Origin: CAZIKB01 sp964539665
Lineage (GTDB): Bacteria; Zhuqueibacterota; Zhuqueibacteria; Oceanimicrobiales; Oceanimicrobiaceae
Length of the DNA stretch: 64,000 nucleotides
Assembly: GCA_964539665.1 (NCBI GenBank)
Contig: CAZIKB010000004.1
Span: forward strand, 1-64,000
Reading direction: 5' to 3'
The notes beneath the pieces were generated by a model, which saw only the letters and a program-made list of their open reading frames with translations, ran no database searches and was not told the origin of the DNA. A program made the position numbers and the translations under genes. Positions 26,600 to 35,675 of this stretch are shown piece after piece. Positions within the stretch are counted from its first letter, which is position 1. Every line of letters starts with the position of its first letter.

Positions 26600-28597
26600 A
26601 TGGATCGAATTTTACTCACTACATTTACACTTTCAGTTTTATTGTCTGTTGGTAGTTCGTTTTCACAAAAAAAACTTATTACACGGGACGAACTACAAAA
26701 ACTAAGGCAAAAACAAATTCGAACCAAACAAGCTCTTCTTAAAAGTCAGCGTCATATTCAATCCTTGAAAGTATCAGTGTCTCAAAATAATTATGATGTT
26801 AAATATTACAAACTGAATCTGAATATTAATCCTGAGACGGAAATAATATCGGGATTCGTTGAGATGAAGGCTCAAGCTAAAACGGATAATTTTGATATGG
26901 TGGAATTAGATTTATCCGCCAACATGAACGTGGATCATGTAGGTGAAGATGCGGTAAGTTATAACCACACAGGTGATATTTTAAAAATTCAATTGTCTGA
27001 ACCCCTACAAAACGGCGAATCCTTTACGATTCAGGTCGCCTACAATGGTCAGCCGAGCCGTGGTGGCTTTGGTGCATTTGGATTTAATTATCACAGCGGT
27101 GAGCCAATTATCTGGTCCTTGAGTGAACCGTACTACGCCAGAAACTGGTGGCCATGTAAAGACTCGCCAAATGATAAAGCTGATTCTGTGGATATTTTGC
27201 TCACCGTCCCTGATAATCTAATTGCTGCCTCAAACGGAATATTACTCAGGAACGTCGATAATGATAACGGAACACGCACATTTCACTGGCAGGAAAGCTA
27301 CCCAATCACAACCTACCTGGTCTCATTAGCGATTACTAATTATGCTACTTATTCAGAATGGTTTCACTACACCGCGAACGATTCCATGGAAGTTAAATAT
27401 TTCGTTTATCCCGAACATCTTAACTCTGCCAAAAATCAATTCACTGAAACTATAAACATGCTGACGTATTTTCACGAAATTTTCGGCCCCTATCCATTCA
27501 TTACTGAAAAATATGGCATCGCACAATTCCCCTGGGGCGGCGGCATGGAGCACCAAACCATTACCAGTCAGGGTAGTTTTGGTGTAAACCTCACAGTTCA
27601 CGAACTTGCGCATCAATGGTGGGGCGATAAAATCACCAATGCCAACTGGCACGAAATCTGGTTGAACGAAGGTTTTGCTTCCTATTCGGAGGCCTTATTT
27701 TATGAGCACAGACATGGAAAAACATCCTATCACAGCCATATGAATAGCATGGACTGGAATCATCCCTATGCCATCTACGTGGATGATACCACTTCCAATT
27801 CCAGAATATTCAATGGTACGGTTTACGACAAAGGCGCCTGGTTCCTGCACATGCTGCGACACGTGGTTGGCGATTCAACATTTTTCGATATCCTTCTGGC
27901 CTATTCCCATGATCCAAGATTTGCCTACGGCAATACCACCACTGCTGGATTTCAAGATGTTTGCGAAACCGTGTCCGGGCAAAATTTAGATTGGTTTTTC
28001 CAACCATGGATTTATGAAGAAGGCCGGCCGGTTTATCAGGCGCTTTGGAGGGATGACGACTCAAGCGGCAGCCATTTTCTTAATTTAAGAATTATGCAAA
28101 TTCAATATCCTCAAAGCGCACTTTTCCCAATGCCAATCGATATCACAGTCGAAACAACACAGGGTGACACGCTAATATCAGTGTTCAATGACGCAGCAAT
28201 TCAAGATTTTTCGATACTCCTCAACGCTGAAATTACTGACATTATTTTGGATAAAGAAGGCTGGATACTGAAAAGAGTGGACTCGGTAACTGCTGTCGAT
28301 AATCCATTTAATTCGGTCTATGATTTTTCTTTGCAGCAAAATTACCCGAATCCGTTTAACAGTAAAACGGTCATTACCTTCAGTTTGGCCAATAGCGAAA
28401 ACGTGGAATTAACCATTTACAACATCCGTGGTCAGCAGGTGCGGAAACTGGTATCACAGCCCTATGAAGCAGGTACTCAGAGAGTAACCTGGAATGGGCT
28501 TGACAATCACGGCATTTCATTAGCCAGCGGTTTGTATATCTACCAAATACAGGCTGGTGAGTTTAAACAGCAGAGAAAATTGTTGTTTATAAAATAA
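26600..28597 (+). CDS. Secreted M1-family metallopeptidase with type IX sorting domain
   Basis: A 665-residue protein with a signal peptide (to ~residue 23). An N-terminal beta domain is followed by the gluzincin catalytic domain: GGGMEHQT substitutes for the GxMEN exopeptidase motif, and HELAHQWW (334-341) with NEGF (Glu357) gives HExxH-x18-E for zinc binding. The C-terminal ~85 residues (QNYPNPFNSKT, LTIYNIRGQQVRKL, ASGLYIYQI, RKLLFIK) form the type IX sorting domain, so the enzyme is exported and probably attached to the cell surface. It would trim N-terminal residues from peptides. GAAGGG precedes the ATG. Confidence 0.93.
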   Translation: MDRILLTTFTLSVLLSVGSSFSQKKLITRDELQKLRQKQIRTKQALLKSQRHIQSLKVSVSQNNYDVKYYKLNLNINPETEIISGFVEMKAQAKTDNFDMVELDLSANMNVDHVGEDAVSYNHTGDILKIQLSEPLQNGESFTIQVAYNGQPSRGGFGAFGFNYHSGEPIIWSLSEPYYARNWWPCKDSPNDKADSVDILLTVPDNLIAASNGILLRNVDNDNGTRTFHWQESYPITTYLVSLAITNYATYSEWFHYTANDSMEVKYFVYPEHLNSAKNQFTETINMLTYFHEIFGPYPFITEKYGIAQFPWGGGMEHQTITSQGSFGVNLTVHELAHQWWGDKITNANWHEIWLNEGFASYSEALFYEHRHGKTSYHSHMNSMDWNHPYAIYVDDTTSNSRIFNGTVYDKGAWFLHMLRHVVGDSTFFDILLAYSHDPRFAYGNTTTAGFQDVCETVSGQNLDWFFQPWIYEEGRPVYQALWRDDDSSGSHFLNLRIMQIQYPQSALFPMPIDITVETTQGDTLISVFNDAAIQDFSILLNAEITDIILDKEGWILKRVDSVTAVDNPFNSVYDFSLQQNYPNPFNSKTVITFSLANSENVELTIYNIRGQQVRKLVSQPYEAGTQRVTWNGLDNHGISLASGLYIYQIQAGEFKQQRKLLFIK

Positions 28598-28616
28598 CCT
28601 TCAAATTTCTTCACAA

Positions 28617-30269
28617 ATGCGTGCCTTTATCAACACTCATCGTACTATTTTCTTGATATCAGGTGCATTGTTTATTGCATTTTTACTCAGATTTCCACAA
28701 ATTAATGGCGACCCACCCGCAGGTGATATTTCACGTTCCGGTGTATTTCTCGCCGATGAAGGTTCATACGGATACAATGCTTTGCAATGGGCGCTTACCG
28801 GGCAATGGTATACACCCGATGCTTCCAACCCGGTAGTCAACACCCCGATTTTTACAGTATATGAATATGTTTTGTTGAAATTCTTCGGCATAAGTCTGGC
28901 CGCAGTACGCTACGGCGGGGTGATTTGTGGTTTATTTGTCATAATTATGATTTACGTTATTCTGAGTAAATTCGACCAGACTGCCGCTGGCATAGCAGCA
29001 TTCCTGTGCGCCGTTAATTTTCCCATGATTATATACAACAGGCTGGCGCTGCTGGAAAATCTGCTTCTATGCTTCCTGCTCCTAGCAGCTCTCATTCTGC
29101 TGACAATTCTTCGTAATCCAACCAACATCAAATTGGTGTTTGCTTTTTGGCTGATATTTATGTTGGGCTACCTGACCAAGCCTTTGATAATATTTTTTAT
29201 CTTAATCTACATAGTCATGGTTTGGCAGATTGACCATAAATCCCGTAAACGTATTTTTCTATTTTCTACCTTCACAATTGTCTTTCTTTCTGCATTACTG
29301 TGGTTTTTCTGGATCTCAAAATATCCTGACGAATGGCTGCATTTTCAAAGCAGCCTGAGCATGAGAACCTCGCTAAATCCACTGGCAATCATGCAGAATT
29401 ATGCCCGGTTTCTTTCACACATCAAACTATACGAATTCATGCCGGTCACGTACTTAATCGCCCTGTTAATGGCTGTTCGGGGGCTCATTAATTTATTTCA
29501 AAAAAATGAAATGGCATTGATTGAACGGTTTTTACTCCCGTGGTTCTTATCTGGTGTGATATTACTGGGCTTTTTTGCATATTCCCCCCCGCGTTACTCA
29601 CTGATTCTACTTCCGGCAATTTTGGGGCTTAATGGTTTGTTTTTTTCAGAAATATTTCGTAAAGACCAGCGGAATAGCGCCCAAAATTGGCCACGTTCTA
29701 GTTTATCAGTTATTGCTATAATTTGCCTAGCGCAAATTGCATTTGGCCTTTATCGTGTAATTGCTTACCAGCACATTTACCCAAGTTGTTTTCTGCCAAT
29801 CGCAGGATTGCTGGTTTTGATTGGATTTTGGATTACCACTCATTATAAAATATCCGGGATATTAACAGGCCGCGGGCTATTGAGTTTGATATTCATCCTG
29901 CAGGGCATGCAGGTTATTCGCTATCACAATAACATGGAATTTTCTCTTTACGCTGCCATGCAAGATGTAAACAGAGTTTTAAAGCAAGATGAAAGTAATG
30001 AGGCCGTTGCACTTGCCGGAGACAGCGCTCCGCTGTTTGGTTTTGAAGTTCACGTACCCACGATAAACACTATGTACAGGCAAGACAAATTGCCTGAACT
30101 GGTGAATCGAATGACTCCAGGTTTTCTGCTTTTAGAAGATCCTGACGAGCTTTCGAATTTGCAGAGACTGATGCCAGATTATTTTCATAGTGTCACCGAG
30201 TTAAAACATTATCGTTTAATGAATAATTACAAGCATGGGAAAAATGCCATCCTTTACCGCATAGAGTAA
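28617..30269 (+). CDS. GT39/PMT-like membrane glycosyltransferase
   Basis: A 550-residue polytopic protein with about a dozen hydrophobic helices. An N-terminal periplasmic loop carries DEGSYGYNALQWALTGQW, the Asp-Glu pair placed as in ArnT, PMT and related GT-C enzymes that use polyprenyl-phosphate sugars. A soluble segment follows the last helix (~470-550). It starts 20 bases after the stop of the M1 peptidase. The probable role is transfer of a sugar to lipid, glycan or protein on the periplasmic face. Confidence 0.75.
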   Translation: MRAFINTHRTIFLISGALFIAFLLRFPQINGDPPAGDISRSGVFLADEGSYGYNALQWALTGQWYTPDASNPVVNTPIFTVYEYVLLKFFGISLAAVRYGGVICGLFVIIMIYVILSKFDQTAAGIAAFLCAVNFPMIIYNRLALLENLLLCFLLLAALILLTILRNPTNIKLVFAFWLIFMLGYLTKPLIIFFILIYIVMVWQIDHKSRKRIFLFSTFTIVFLSALLWFFWISKYPDEWLHFQSSLSMRTSLNPLAIMQNYARFLSHIKLYEFMPVTYLIALLMAVRGLINLFQKNEMALIERFLLPWFLSGVILLGFFAYSPPRYSLILLPAILGLNGLFFSEIFRKDQRNSAQNWPRSSLSVIAIICLAQIAFGLYRVIAYQHIYPSCFLPIAGLLVLIGFWITTHYKISGILTGRGLLSLIFILQGMQVIRYHNNMEFSLYAAMQDVNRVLKQDESNEAVALAGDSAPLFGFEVHVPTINTMYRQDKLPELVNRMTPGFLLLEDPDELSNLQRLMPDYFHSVTELKHYRLMNNYKHGKNAILYRIE

Positions 30270-30415
30270 TAAAACATTTTACCACGAAGCAACCCGGATG
30301 TACAAAATAACGCTCTATCGCCTTTTCACTTACAGCTCAATTAAAACTTTGTTCGCATTACAATCGTCTAAATTAATGTGAATACACTCAGGCAAATAAT
30401 TCGTTAATAAAACAC

Positions 30416-31018
30416 ATGAATGACACCCAGTTAATCAGGAAATTTTTAGAAGGCGAGATGAGCGCATTTAATACTCTGGTCTGGCGATGGGAAAAAAATC
30501 TCTACAATTTTATATTGCGATATATTGGCGATCGCGAGGAGTCCAAAGACATCTGCCAAAAGACATTCATTCAAGCCTATCGCAATTTGCATCGAATGCG
30601 GGATCCAAATAAATTTTCCACCTGGCTATATCAGATTGCTGTTAATAAATGTAAAGATGAGCTAAAAAAACGAAACCGACACAACACGTTATCATTAGAT
30701 AGCCTGCAGGAAAACAGTAACGGAGCAGAAAATTTTTTACAAAAATTCACATCATCTTCGTCAAATCATCCTGATGCAATTGTTCAAAACAACGATTTAC
30801 GAGACCTGCTCAATCAGGCGTTGCAGTCTATCCCCGAAGAACAACGGGTGGTCATCATTATGAAAGAATATCAGGGTTTAAAATTCACGGAAATTGCTGA
30901 AATCCTGGAAACGTCCGTGAACACTGCCAAGTCACGAATGTATTATGGACTTGGCGCCTTGCGTAAAGTTTTTAAAAAATGGAAAATAAACGAGGAGATA
31001 CTTGGTTATGAAGTGTAA
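30416..31018 (+). CDS. ECF-type RNA polymerase sigma factor
   Basis: A 200-residue protein with sigma region 2 (FNTLVWRWEKNLYNFILRY, DICQKTFIQAYRNL, KFSTWLYQIAVNKC) and region 4 (LQSIPEEQRVVIIMKEYQGL, FTEIAEILETSVNTAKSRMY), as in the group 4 (ECF, RpoE-like) factors. The linker is longer than usual, with a serine/asparagine-rich stretch. Its 3' end overlaps the anti-sigma gene by 11 bases, so the pair is co-expressed. It probably drives its own operon, including the two envelope proteins downstream. Confidence 0.93.
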   Translation: MNDTQLIRKFLEGEMSAFNTLVWRWEKNLYNFILRYIGDREESKDICQKTFIQAYRNLHRMRDPNKFSTWLYQIAVNKCKDELKKRNRHNTLSLDSLQENSNGAENFLQKFTSSSSNHPDAIVQNNDLRDLLNQALQSIPEEQRVVIIMKEYQGLKFTEIAEILETSVNTAKSRMYYGLGALRKVFKKWKINEEILGYEV

Positions 31019-31721
31019 CCTGTCAAAAGATAAACTTATTGGTTATTATTATCAGGAAATTGAACCTGATGAGAAGAAACTGGTAGAAGAGCATTTATCT
31101 ACCTGTACAATCTGTAAGAAAGAGCTTGGAGCATTTGCTAATACAAGTAACCTGTTACGAACCTGGTCAGATGAAGAATCCAATATCAAATATAATTTCG
31201 TACAGGAAAAGGCCTCTTTATGGAACAACATGAAAATGGCCTGGCTCACTGGCAATAACTGGCGCCGACTGACTTTAGGTCTGGCATCCGGCTTAGCTGC
31301 AGCGCTGGTGATTTTGTCAGTGTTTAATTTTGAGGCCAATTATTCTGAAGGAAATTTCAACGTTAAATTGAGTTTATTCCCACAGCCAAAATCGGAGACA
31401 AATGAGCCAGATGATCAATTAGCCATGCCCATAACTCAAGGCGAATTTAATGCCTGGCAAAAGGAATCATTTCAGCTAATCCAGAGAATGATTAAAAGCA
31501 CCGTCGAACAACAACGCAATGAGCAAGAACTTAAACTCGTTCAATTTGCACGAGATCTTGATCAACAGCGTCGTTATGATTTACGAATCGTCGGAGAAGG
31601 ACTGGAGGTTTTTCAGTTAACCAACGAGAATCGTTTTCGCCGTACAAACGAAACATTGAATGAATTGATTAGAGCGGCTAATTTTGAAAGTTATCAACAA
31701 CAACCTCGACAAAATAAATAA
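31008..31721 (+). CDS. Membrane anti-sigma factor with zinc-finger (zf-HC2) domain
   Basis: A 237-residue protein. The cytosolic N terminus carries H-x3-C-x2-C in EEHLSTCTICKKEL, the zinc-binding anti-sigma motif. One transmembrane helix follows (~residues 88-106, LGLASGLAAALVILSVF), and the periplasmic tail ends in a glutamine- and arginine-rich coiled-coil-like helix (about 140-237). ATG 31008 has AGGAG ten bases upstream and is preferred over TTG 31002. It should hold the upstream sigma factor until an envelope signal is received. Confidence 0.88.
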   Translation: MKCNLSKDKLIGYYYQEIEPDEKKLVEEHLSTCTICKKELGAFANTSNLLRTWSDEESNIKYNFVQEKASLWNNMKMAWLTGNNWRRLTLGLASGLAAALVILSVFNFEANYSEGNFNVKLSLFPQPKSETNEPDDQLAMPITQGEFNAWQKESFQLIQRMIKSTVEQQRNEQELKLVQFARDLDQQRRYDLRIVGEGLEVFQLTNENRFRRTNETLNELIRAANFESYQQQPRQNK

Positions 31722-31785
31722 CCTGCATTATTCATGATAAACAATTTATAACTAAAATGGCTTTACTAACAGGAGAATGATAATT

Positions 31786-32991
31786 ATGAATCAAAATATT
31801 TCATTTTTGAAGAGCCTGGTTTTTGCAATTATCATTGCGCTTCTTTTTATGAAACCTTCCTCTTCTTTTGCTCAAACTTCAGGCAAAATCAACTGGAATC
31901 GGATGCAGCGAGATCTTGACATTATGGAAAATATTTTAGACAAGCTGATTGCCCCTTCGCACTTTGCAATTAGCTTTGGGAGGAATCAAACTCTTGGCGT
32001 CTATTTTGAAGGATATGGGGTGGTCTTTCAGGTGAACTCCAATGACAATCGATTGTTTTATCTTAGTCATGATAAAAATATAGCGATAGCAAAAGAACTT
32101 ATTGAATTAAAAGCAAGAACTGTACATGAAGATGAAGAGAAAAACGTTGTAACAGTTATCACCGAGCCCGACGAAAAAGCTTCCCAAGCAGGCTTGACTG
32201 AGCGAATCAAGGAGCTCAAAGATTCACTCACAGAATTTTTAGGCGACTATTCAGATGCAATTGGCCAGTTGAAAGAGACGGATCGTGTAACAGTTTTGGT
32301 GAACCTCGGAAACGATGAGGAATTTGTTTTAGCCGGTGGCTATAATACAAAGGATAACGAAAAAGCCATTTCAATGCTTGAGGTTACCGTCCCCAAAAGC
32401 AATATTATCGAATATCGTCGCGGTCGCATCAATAAATCAGAATTCCGCCAGCGAGTTGCTTTCCATGAGCGAGCTCAGGATGATAAAATGAGAAAGAATT
32501 TAGACATCATGGCGAACATTATGAATACTGCCTTGAATAAGAAATATAATAGAAATTTCAGCGCCGAGGGTAAGACCAAAGGAATTTACCTGAAAGGTCT
32601 TGGAGTACTCTTTTTCATGAAAGGGAACCTGGAAGAGAATGGTTTCAGAACACCAATTCATATCTATGTTGATGAATACCGTAAAGGTGAAGAAGTTGCA
32701 ATCTCTCGTAAAGATCGAGAACAAAAATCAAAAAAGAAGGTGCGTGAAGCTTTAGATGAATACAAGAAAGCTTTAGTTGAAGTCGTGGGTGATTATGGTC
32801 ATACCTTAAGAACGTTGAAACCGGCCGAGAGTGTAGTCGTTGCGGTTAATTTTAACAAGGTCTGGAATTACAGAGAGGAAGTACCGAATCGATTTATTTT
32901 GAAAGTCCGTAAGCAGGATCTGGACACTTACAGTCGGGGCAACCTTAATTTAGCTGATTTCAGGAAAAAAGTCGAGTTCATTGAATATTAA
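31786..32991 (+). CDS. Exported protein of unknown function with two tandem homologous halves
   Basis: A 401-residue protein with a signal peptide (cleavage near SSSFAQ). Residues ~30-225 and ~230-401 repeat one another: RDLDIMENILDKLI with GVYFEGYGVVFQV in the first, KNLDIMANIMNTAL with GIYLKGLGVLFFM in the second. Each is followed by a helix (LKDSLTEFLGDYSDAIGQL; YKKALVEVVGDYGHTLRTL) and a VTVLVNL or VVVAVNF strand. I do not recognise the family. The operon with the sigma and anti-sigma genes suggests a periplasmic regulator or stress protein. ATG 31786 lies ten bases after AGGAG; the ATG at 31777 is only one base after it. Confidence 0.7.
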   Translation: MNQNISFLKSLVFAIIIALLFMKPSSSFAQTSGKINWNRMQRDLDIMENILDKLIAPSHFAISFGRNQTLGVYFEGYGVVFQVNSNDNRLFYLSHDKNIAIAKELIELKARTVHEDEEKNVVTVITEPDEKASQAGLTERIKELKDSLTEFLGDYSDAIGQLKETDRVTVLVNLGNDEEFVLAGGYNTKDNEKAISMLEVTVPKSNIIEYRRGRINKSEFRQRVAFHERAQDDKMRKNLDIMANIMNTALNKKYNRNFSAEGKTKGIYLKGLGVLFFMKGNLEENGFRTPIHIYVDEYRKGEEVAISRKDREQKSKKKVREALDEYKKALVEVVGDYGHTLRTLKPAESVVVAVNFNKVWNYREEVPNRFILKVRKQDLDTYSRGNLNLADFRKKVEFIEY

Positions 32992-33036
32992 AATCAACAT
33001 TCATCAATTTAATAACGATTCATCAGGAGGTTTACA

Positions 33037-33948
33037 ATGGTTAAGCAATTCAGAATAAACAGATGCATGGTAAATTTATTTTGTCTGCTCTTTGTGGCAG
33101 GATGTTTATTATTTACCGTGAATGAAGCCAAAGCATTTGAAAAGAATCCAAAAGGTTGGCTTGGTGTGAGTATAGAAGAGATGACTCCTTCTATGAGGGA
33201 TGAATATAATCTGGGTGACCGAACGGGTTTGCTGATTACTAATGTCGTTCATAACAGCCCGGCAGATGACGCAGGTCTTTGGGAAGATGACGTGATAATT
33301 GACTTTGATGGTAACAAAGTGGAAAAAACTGAAAATTTCACTCAATTGGTAAAAAAGATAACGCCAGGCACTACTTTAAAATTCAAATTTATGCGTGACG
33401 GCAAAGAAAAGGAAACGGAAGTTACAATTGGCAAACTTAAGAGCAGACGGAGTTCACTTCTGCACCTCAACGAAGATTTTATTTTTATGACCGGAAGACC
33501 GCGGCTTGGTGTGCGTGTGGAAGAATTAAATGCAGACCTTGCTCCCTATTTTAATGTAAAAGAGCAAAGTGGGGTATTAATCTGGGAAGTCTATGAAGAC
33601 AGCCCGGCTGAAAACGCTGGTCTTAAAGCTGGTGATGTCATCACTAAAATAGATGGAGATAAAATATCGGACTCAGAAGATTTAATTGAAGTACTCGAAG
33701 ATTATGAAAAAAACGACGTTGTTAAAGTTGAATACGTTCGTAAAGGCAAAACAGCAGAAGTCGAATTAGAGCTGGAAAGTTCTAACCACTTCGACATTCA
33801 CATTGAGCGGTCCGGCGTCAACCGGATACGCTCCAGAATACGTTCGCGAATACGCCCGCATATACAGATACGCGATTTTAATCTCCATCAACTTCACGCA
33901 CCGAAAACCTTTAGGCCTAAATTAATAAAGGAAGCAAATATAATTTAG
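33037..33948 (+). CDS. Exported protein with two PDZ domains
   Basis: A 303-residue protein with a signal peptide (to ~residue 33), then two PDZ domains: GWLGVSIEEMTPSMRDEYNL with SPADDAGLWEDDVIIDFDG, and RLGVRVEELNADLAPYFNV with SPAENAGLKAGDVITKIDG. This is the DegP/HtrA PDZ pair without the protease domain. The C terminus holds an arginine-isoleucine repeat (RIRSRIRSRIRPHI) that may bind membrane or nucleic acid. AGGAGG lies before the ATG. It follows the duplicated protein by 45 bases, completing the sigma, anti-sigma, effector cluster, and may capture misfolded outer-membrane proteins. Confidence 0.85.
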   Translation: MVKQFRINRCMVNLFCLLFVAGCLLFTVNEAKAFEKNPKGWLGVSIEEMTPSMRDEYNLGDRTGLLITNVVHNSPADDAGLWEDDVIIDFDGNKVEKTENFTQLVKKITPGTTLKFKFMRDGKEKETEVTIGKLKSRRSSLLHLNEDFIFMTGRPRLGVRVEELNADLAPYFNVKEQSGVLIWEVYEDSPAENAGLKAGDVITKIDGDKISDSEDLIEVLEDYEKNDVVKVEYVRKGKTAEVELELESSNHFDIHIERSGVNRIRSRIRSRIRPHIQIRDFNLHQLHAPKTFRPKLIKEANII

Positions 33949-33986
33949 TCATTCAGCCACTACAGCAATTATTCTGAATACAGGAT

Positions 33987-34021
33987 AGGAAGTGAACCGA
34001 ATTATTAAGGATTCACTTCCT
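33987..34021. terminator. Bidirectional terminator between converging genes
   Basis: AGGAAGTGAA (33987-33996) is exactly complementary to 34012-34021 with a 15-base loop. It lies between the PDZ gene (+) and pfkA (-), which converge here. Confidence 0.65.
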
Positions 34022-34087
34022 GTCTTTGAATCCCCATAGTCCCACCTTAATTTTCCTTTTACCTTCGTGCGTCACACCCATCTCCCT

Positions 34088-35191
34088 TTATTCATCCCCC
34101 AAAGACGTCCCAATAGCCCTGGCAGCCTGTATTGCCTGACAATCAAATTGAACTAATTTCTGTTCATCGATGGCTTCTTTAATTGGAACCGCTATAATTT
34201 CAGTGCCACGCAAGGCAACCATATAACCAAACTTCCCTTCAGCAGCCAGCTCACAAGCTTTGAATCCAAATTTTGTGGAAAGAATGCGGTCAAATGGAGT
34301 GGGGGAACCTCCTCGCTGCAAATGTCCAAGTACGGTTACCCTTGTTTCCAGACCGGTGTCATTGGAAATGCGGTGTCCGATCAGCTCTGCAATACCGCCC
34401 AATCTGACTGCATCGGTGCGCCTCCGATCCATTTCTTTCACAACCATATCACCATCTTCTGGCTTTGCACCCTCAGCAGCGCAAACAATGCTGAATCTTT
34501 TGCCGCGCAGGCTGCGTTCTTTTACTTTATTAAAAATACTTTCCCATTTAAACGGAATTTCAGGAATCAAAATAATGTCAGCTCCACCAGCAAGTCCAGC
34601 GCCGAGAGCTATCCAGCCGGCATATCTGCCCATTACTTCTATGACCATCACTCTGTGATGAGATGAGGCTGTAGTGTGCAGCCGATCTATCGCTTCGGTT
34701 GCGATATAAAGTGCAGAATCATAGCCAAAGGTTACATCGGTTGCTGAAAGATCATTGTCTATGGTTTTAGGAACACCAATAATATTCAAACCCATATCCA
34801 TCAATTGATGACAAATATGCATGGTACCATCCCCACCTATGGCGACAATAGCATCCAGACCCCAGCGTCGATAATTTCTAACTACCCGTGCAGATTCATT
34901 CTCGATCTTCACATTTCCATTCAAGTCCTCAACAGGGTAATGAAAAGGATCGCCTTTATTTGAGGTGCCTAATATGGTTCCGCCCAGAGCCAAAATTCCG
35001 GAAACTTCCTTGTTTGTAAGTTCATGCATGCGGCCTTCCACAAAACCTTCAAATCCATCTTCGATGCCGATGACTGTAGCATTATATTTGTCCATTGCTG
35101 ATTTTGCTACTGCGCGAATCACAGCATTCAATCCCGGGCAATCGCCCCCTCCTGTCGTAACACCTATACGTTTTAATTTAGATACAGTCAT
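34088..35191 (-). CDS. pfkA: 6-phosphofructokinase
   Basis: A 367-residue enzyme of the phosphofructokinase family, catalysing the committed phosphorylation of fructose 6-phosphate. GVTTGGGDCPGLNAVIRAV forms the nucleotide loop, GGDGTM the phosphate loop, PKTIDNDL contains the catalytic Asp, and GRYAGWIAL and LGHLQRGGSPT are further active-site segments. The Gly in GGDG (position 104 in E. coli numbering) favours ATP, whereas Lys in PKTID (position 124) is typical of the pyrophosphate-using lineage. This mixed pair is seen in some ATP-dependent clades, so the phosphoryl donor is not certain. It is transcribed alone, divergently from gcvP. Confidence 0.92.
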   Translation of the reverse strand: MTVSKLKRIGVTTGGGDCPGLNAVIRAVAKSAMDKYNATVIGIEDGFEGFVEGRMHELTNKEVSGILALGGTILGTSNKGDPFHYPVEDLNGNVKIENESARVVRNYRRWGLDAIVAIGGDGTMHICHQLMDMGLNIIGVPKTIDNDLSATDVTFGYDSALYIATEAIDRLHTTASSHHRVMVIEVMGRYAGWIALGAGLAGGADIILIPEIPFKWESIFNKVKERSLRGKRFSIVCAAEGAKPEDGDMVVKEMDRRRTDAVRLGGIAELIGHRISNDTGLETRVTVLGHLQRGGSPTPFDRILSTKFGFKACELAAEGKFGYMVALRGTEIIAVPIKEAIDEQKLVQFDCQAIQAARAIGTSLGDE

Positions 35192-35675
35192 ATTATTTCC
35201 TTTAATTTAGTATCAGATTCAAATTGTCTTGTGCATTGCATGAGAAAGAAAATCTTTGTTTATTAGCAAGAAAATAGCCGGAACAAATTATGGTTATAAG
35301 GATATATGGTACAGAGTAATTTACCACACTCTTTTATGTCCTGATAGCCATATAACTTCATGGCTCTGGGGACCTCTGTGCCCGACATGTTCAGAGGACA
35401 GAGTCATTGTATTGTGCAATTTTACGCCATTGTTACTCTCAGACATATAATATAATTTAAAGAATTTAAAAAACAAAATTAAAATACTAATATTAAATTA
35501 ATTTATAATATCTGCCTTGTTTCAATTACAATAAGTCAGCAACAAATATATTTTATCTATTCAATTTTTTATATAGACATTTTGATTTTTATTTTGTAAA
35601 ATTGAAGATTGAAATTTGAGTAAATCTAAACAACCTAATCTTTGAACCATTGAAATCAAATATCAGAGTACGAAC
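35192..35675. other. Divergent intergenic region between pfkA and gcvP
   Basis: About 480 bases holding the outward promoters of two genes. The right part (35450-35600) is very AT-rich. A small hairpin (CCTCTG/CAGAGG near 35373-35398) is visible, but I found no glycine-riboswitch pattern ahead of gcvP and no convincing reading frame. Confidence 0.4.

Noticed and set aside
34260..34666. Two overlapping plus-strand frames of over 110 codons
   Set aside because: They lie wholly inside pfkA on the other strand and have no family features.
35192..35675. Possible glycine riboswitch ahead of gcvP
   Set aside because: None of the conserved tandem-aptamer patterns is visible in the leader, only AT-rich sequence and a small hairpin.
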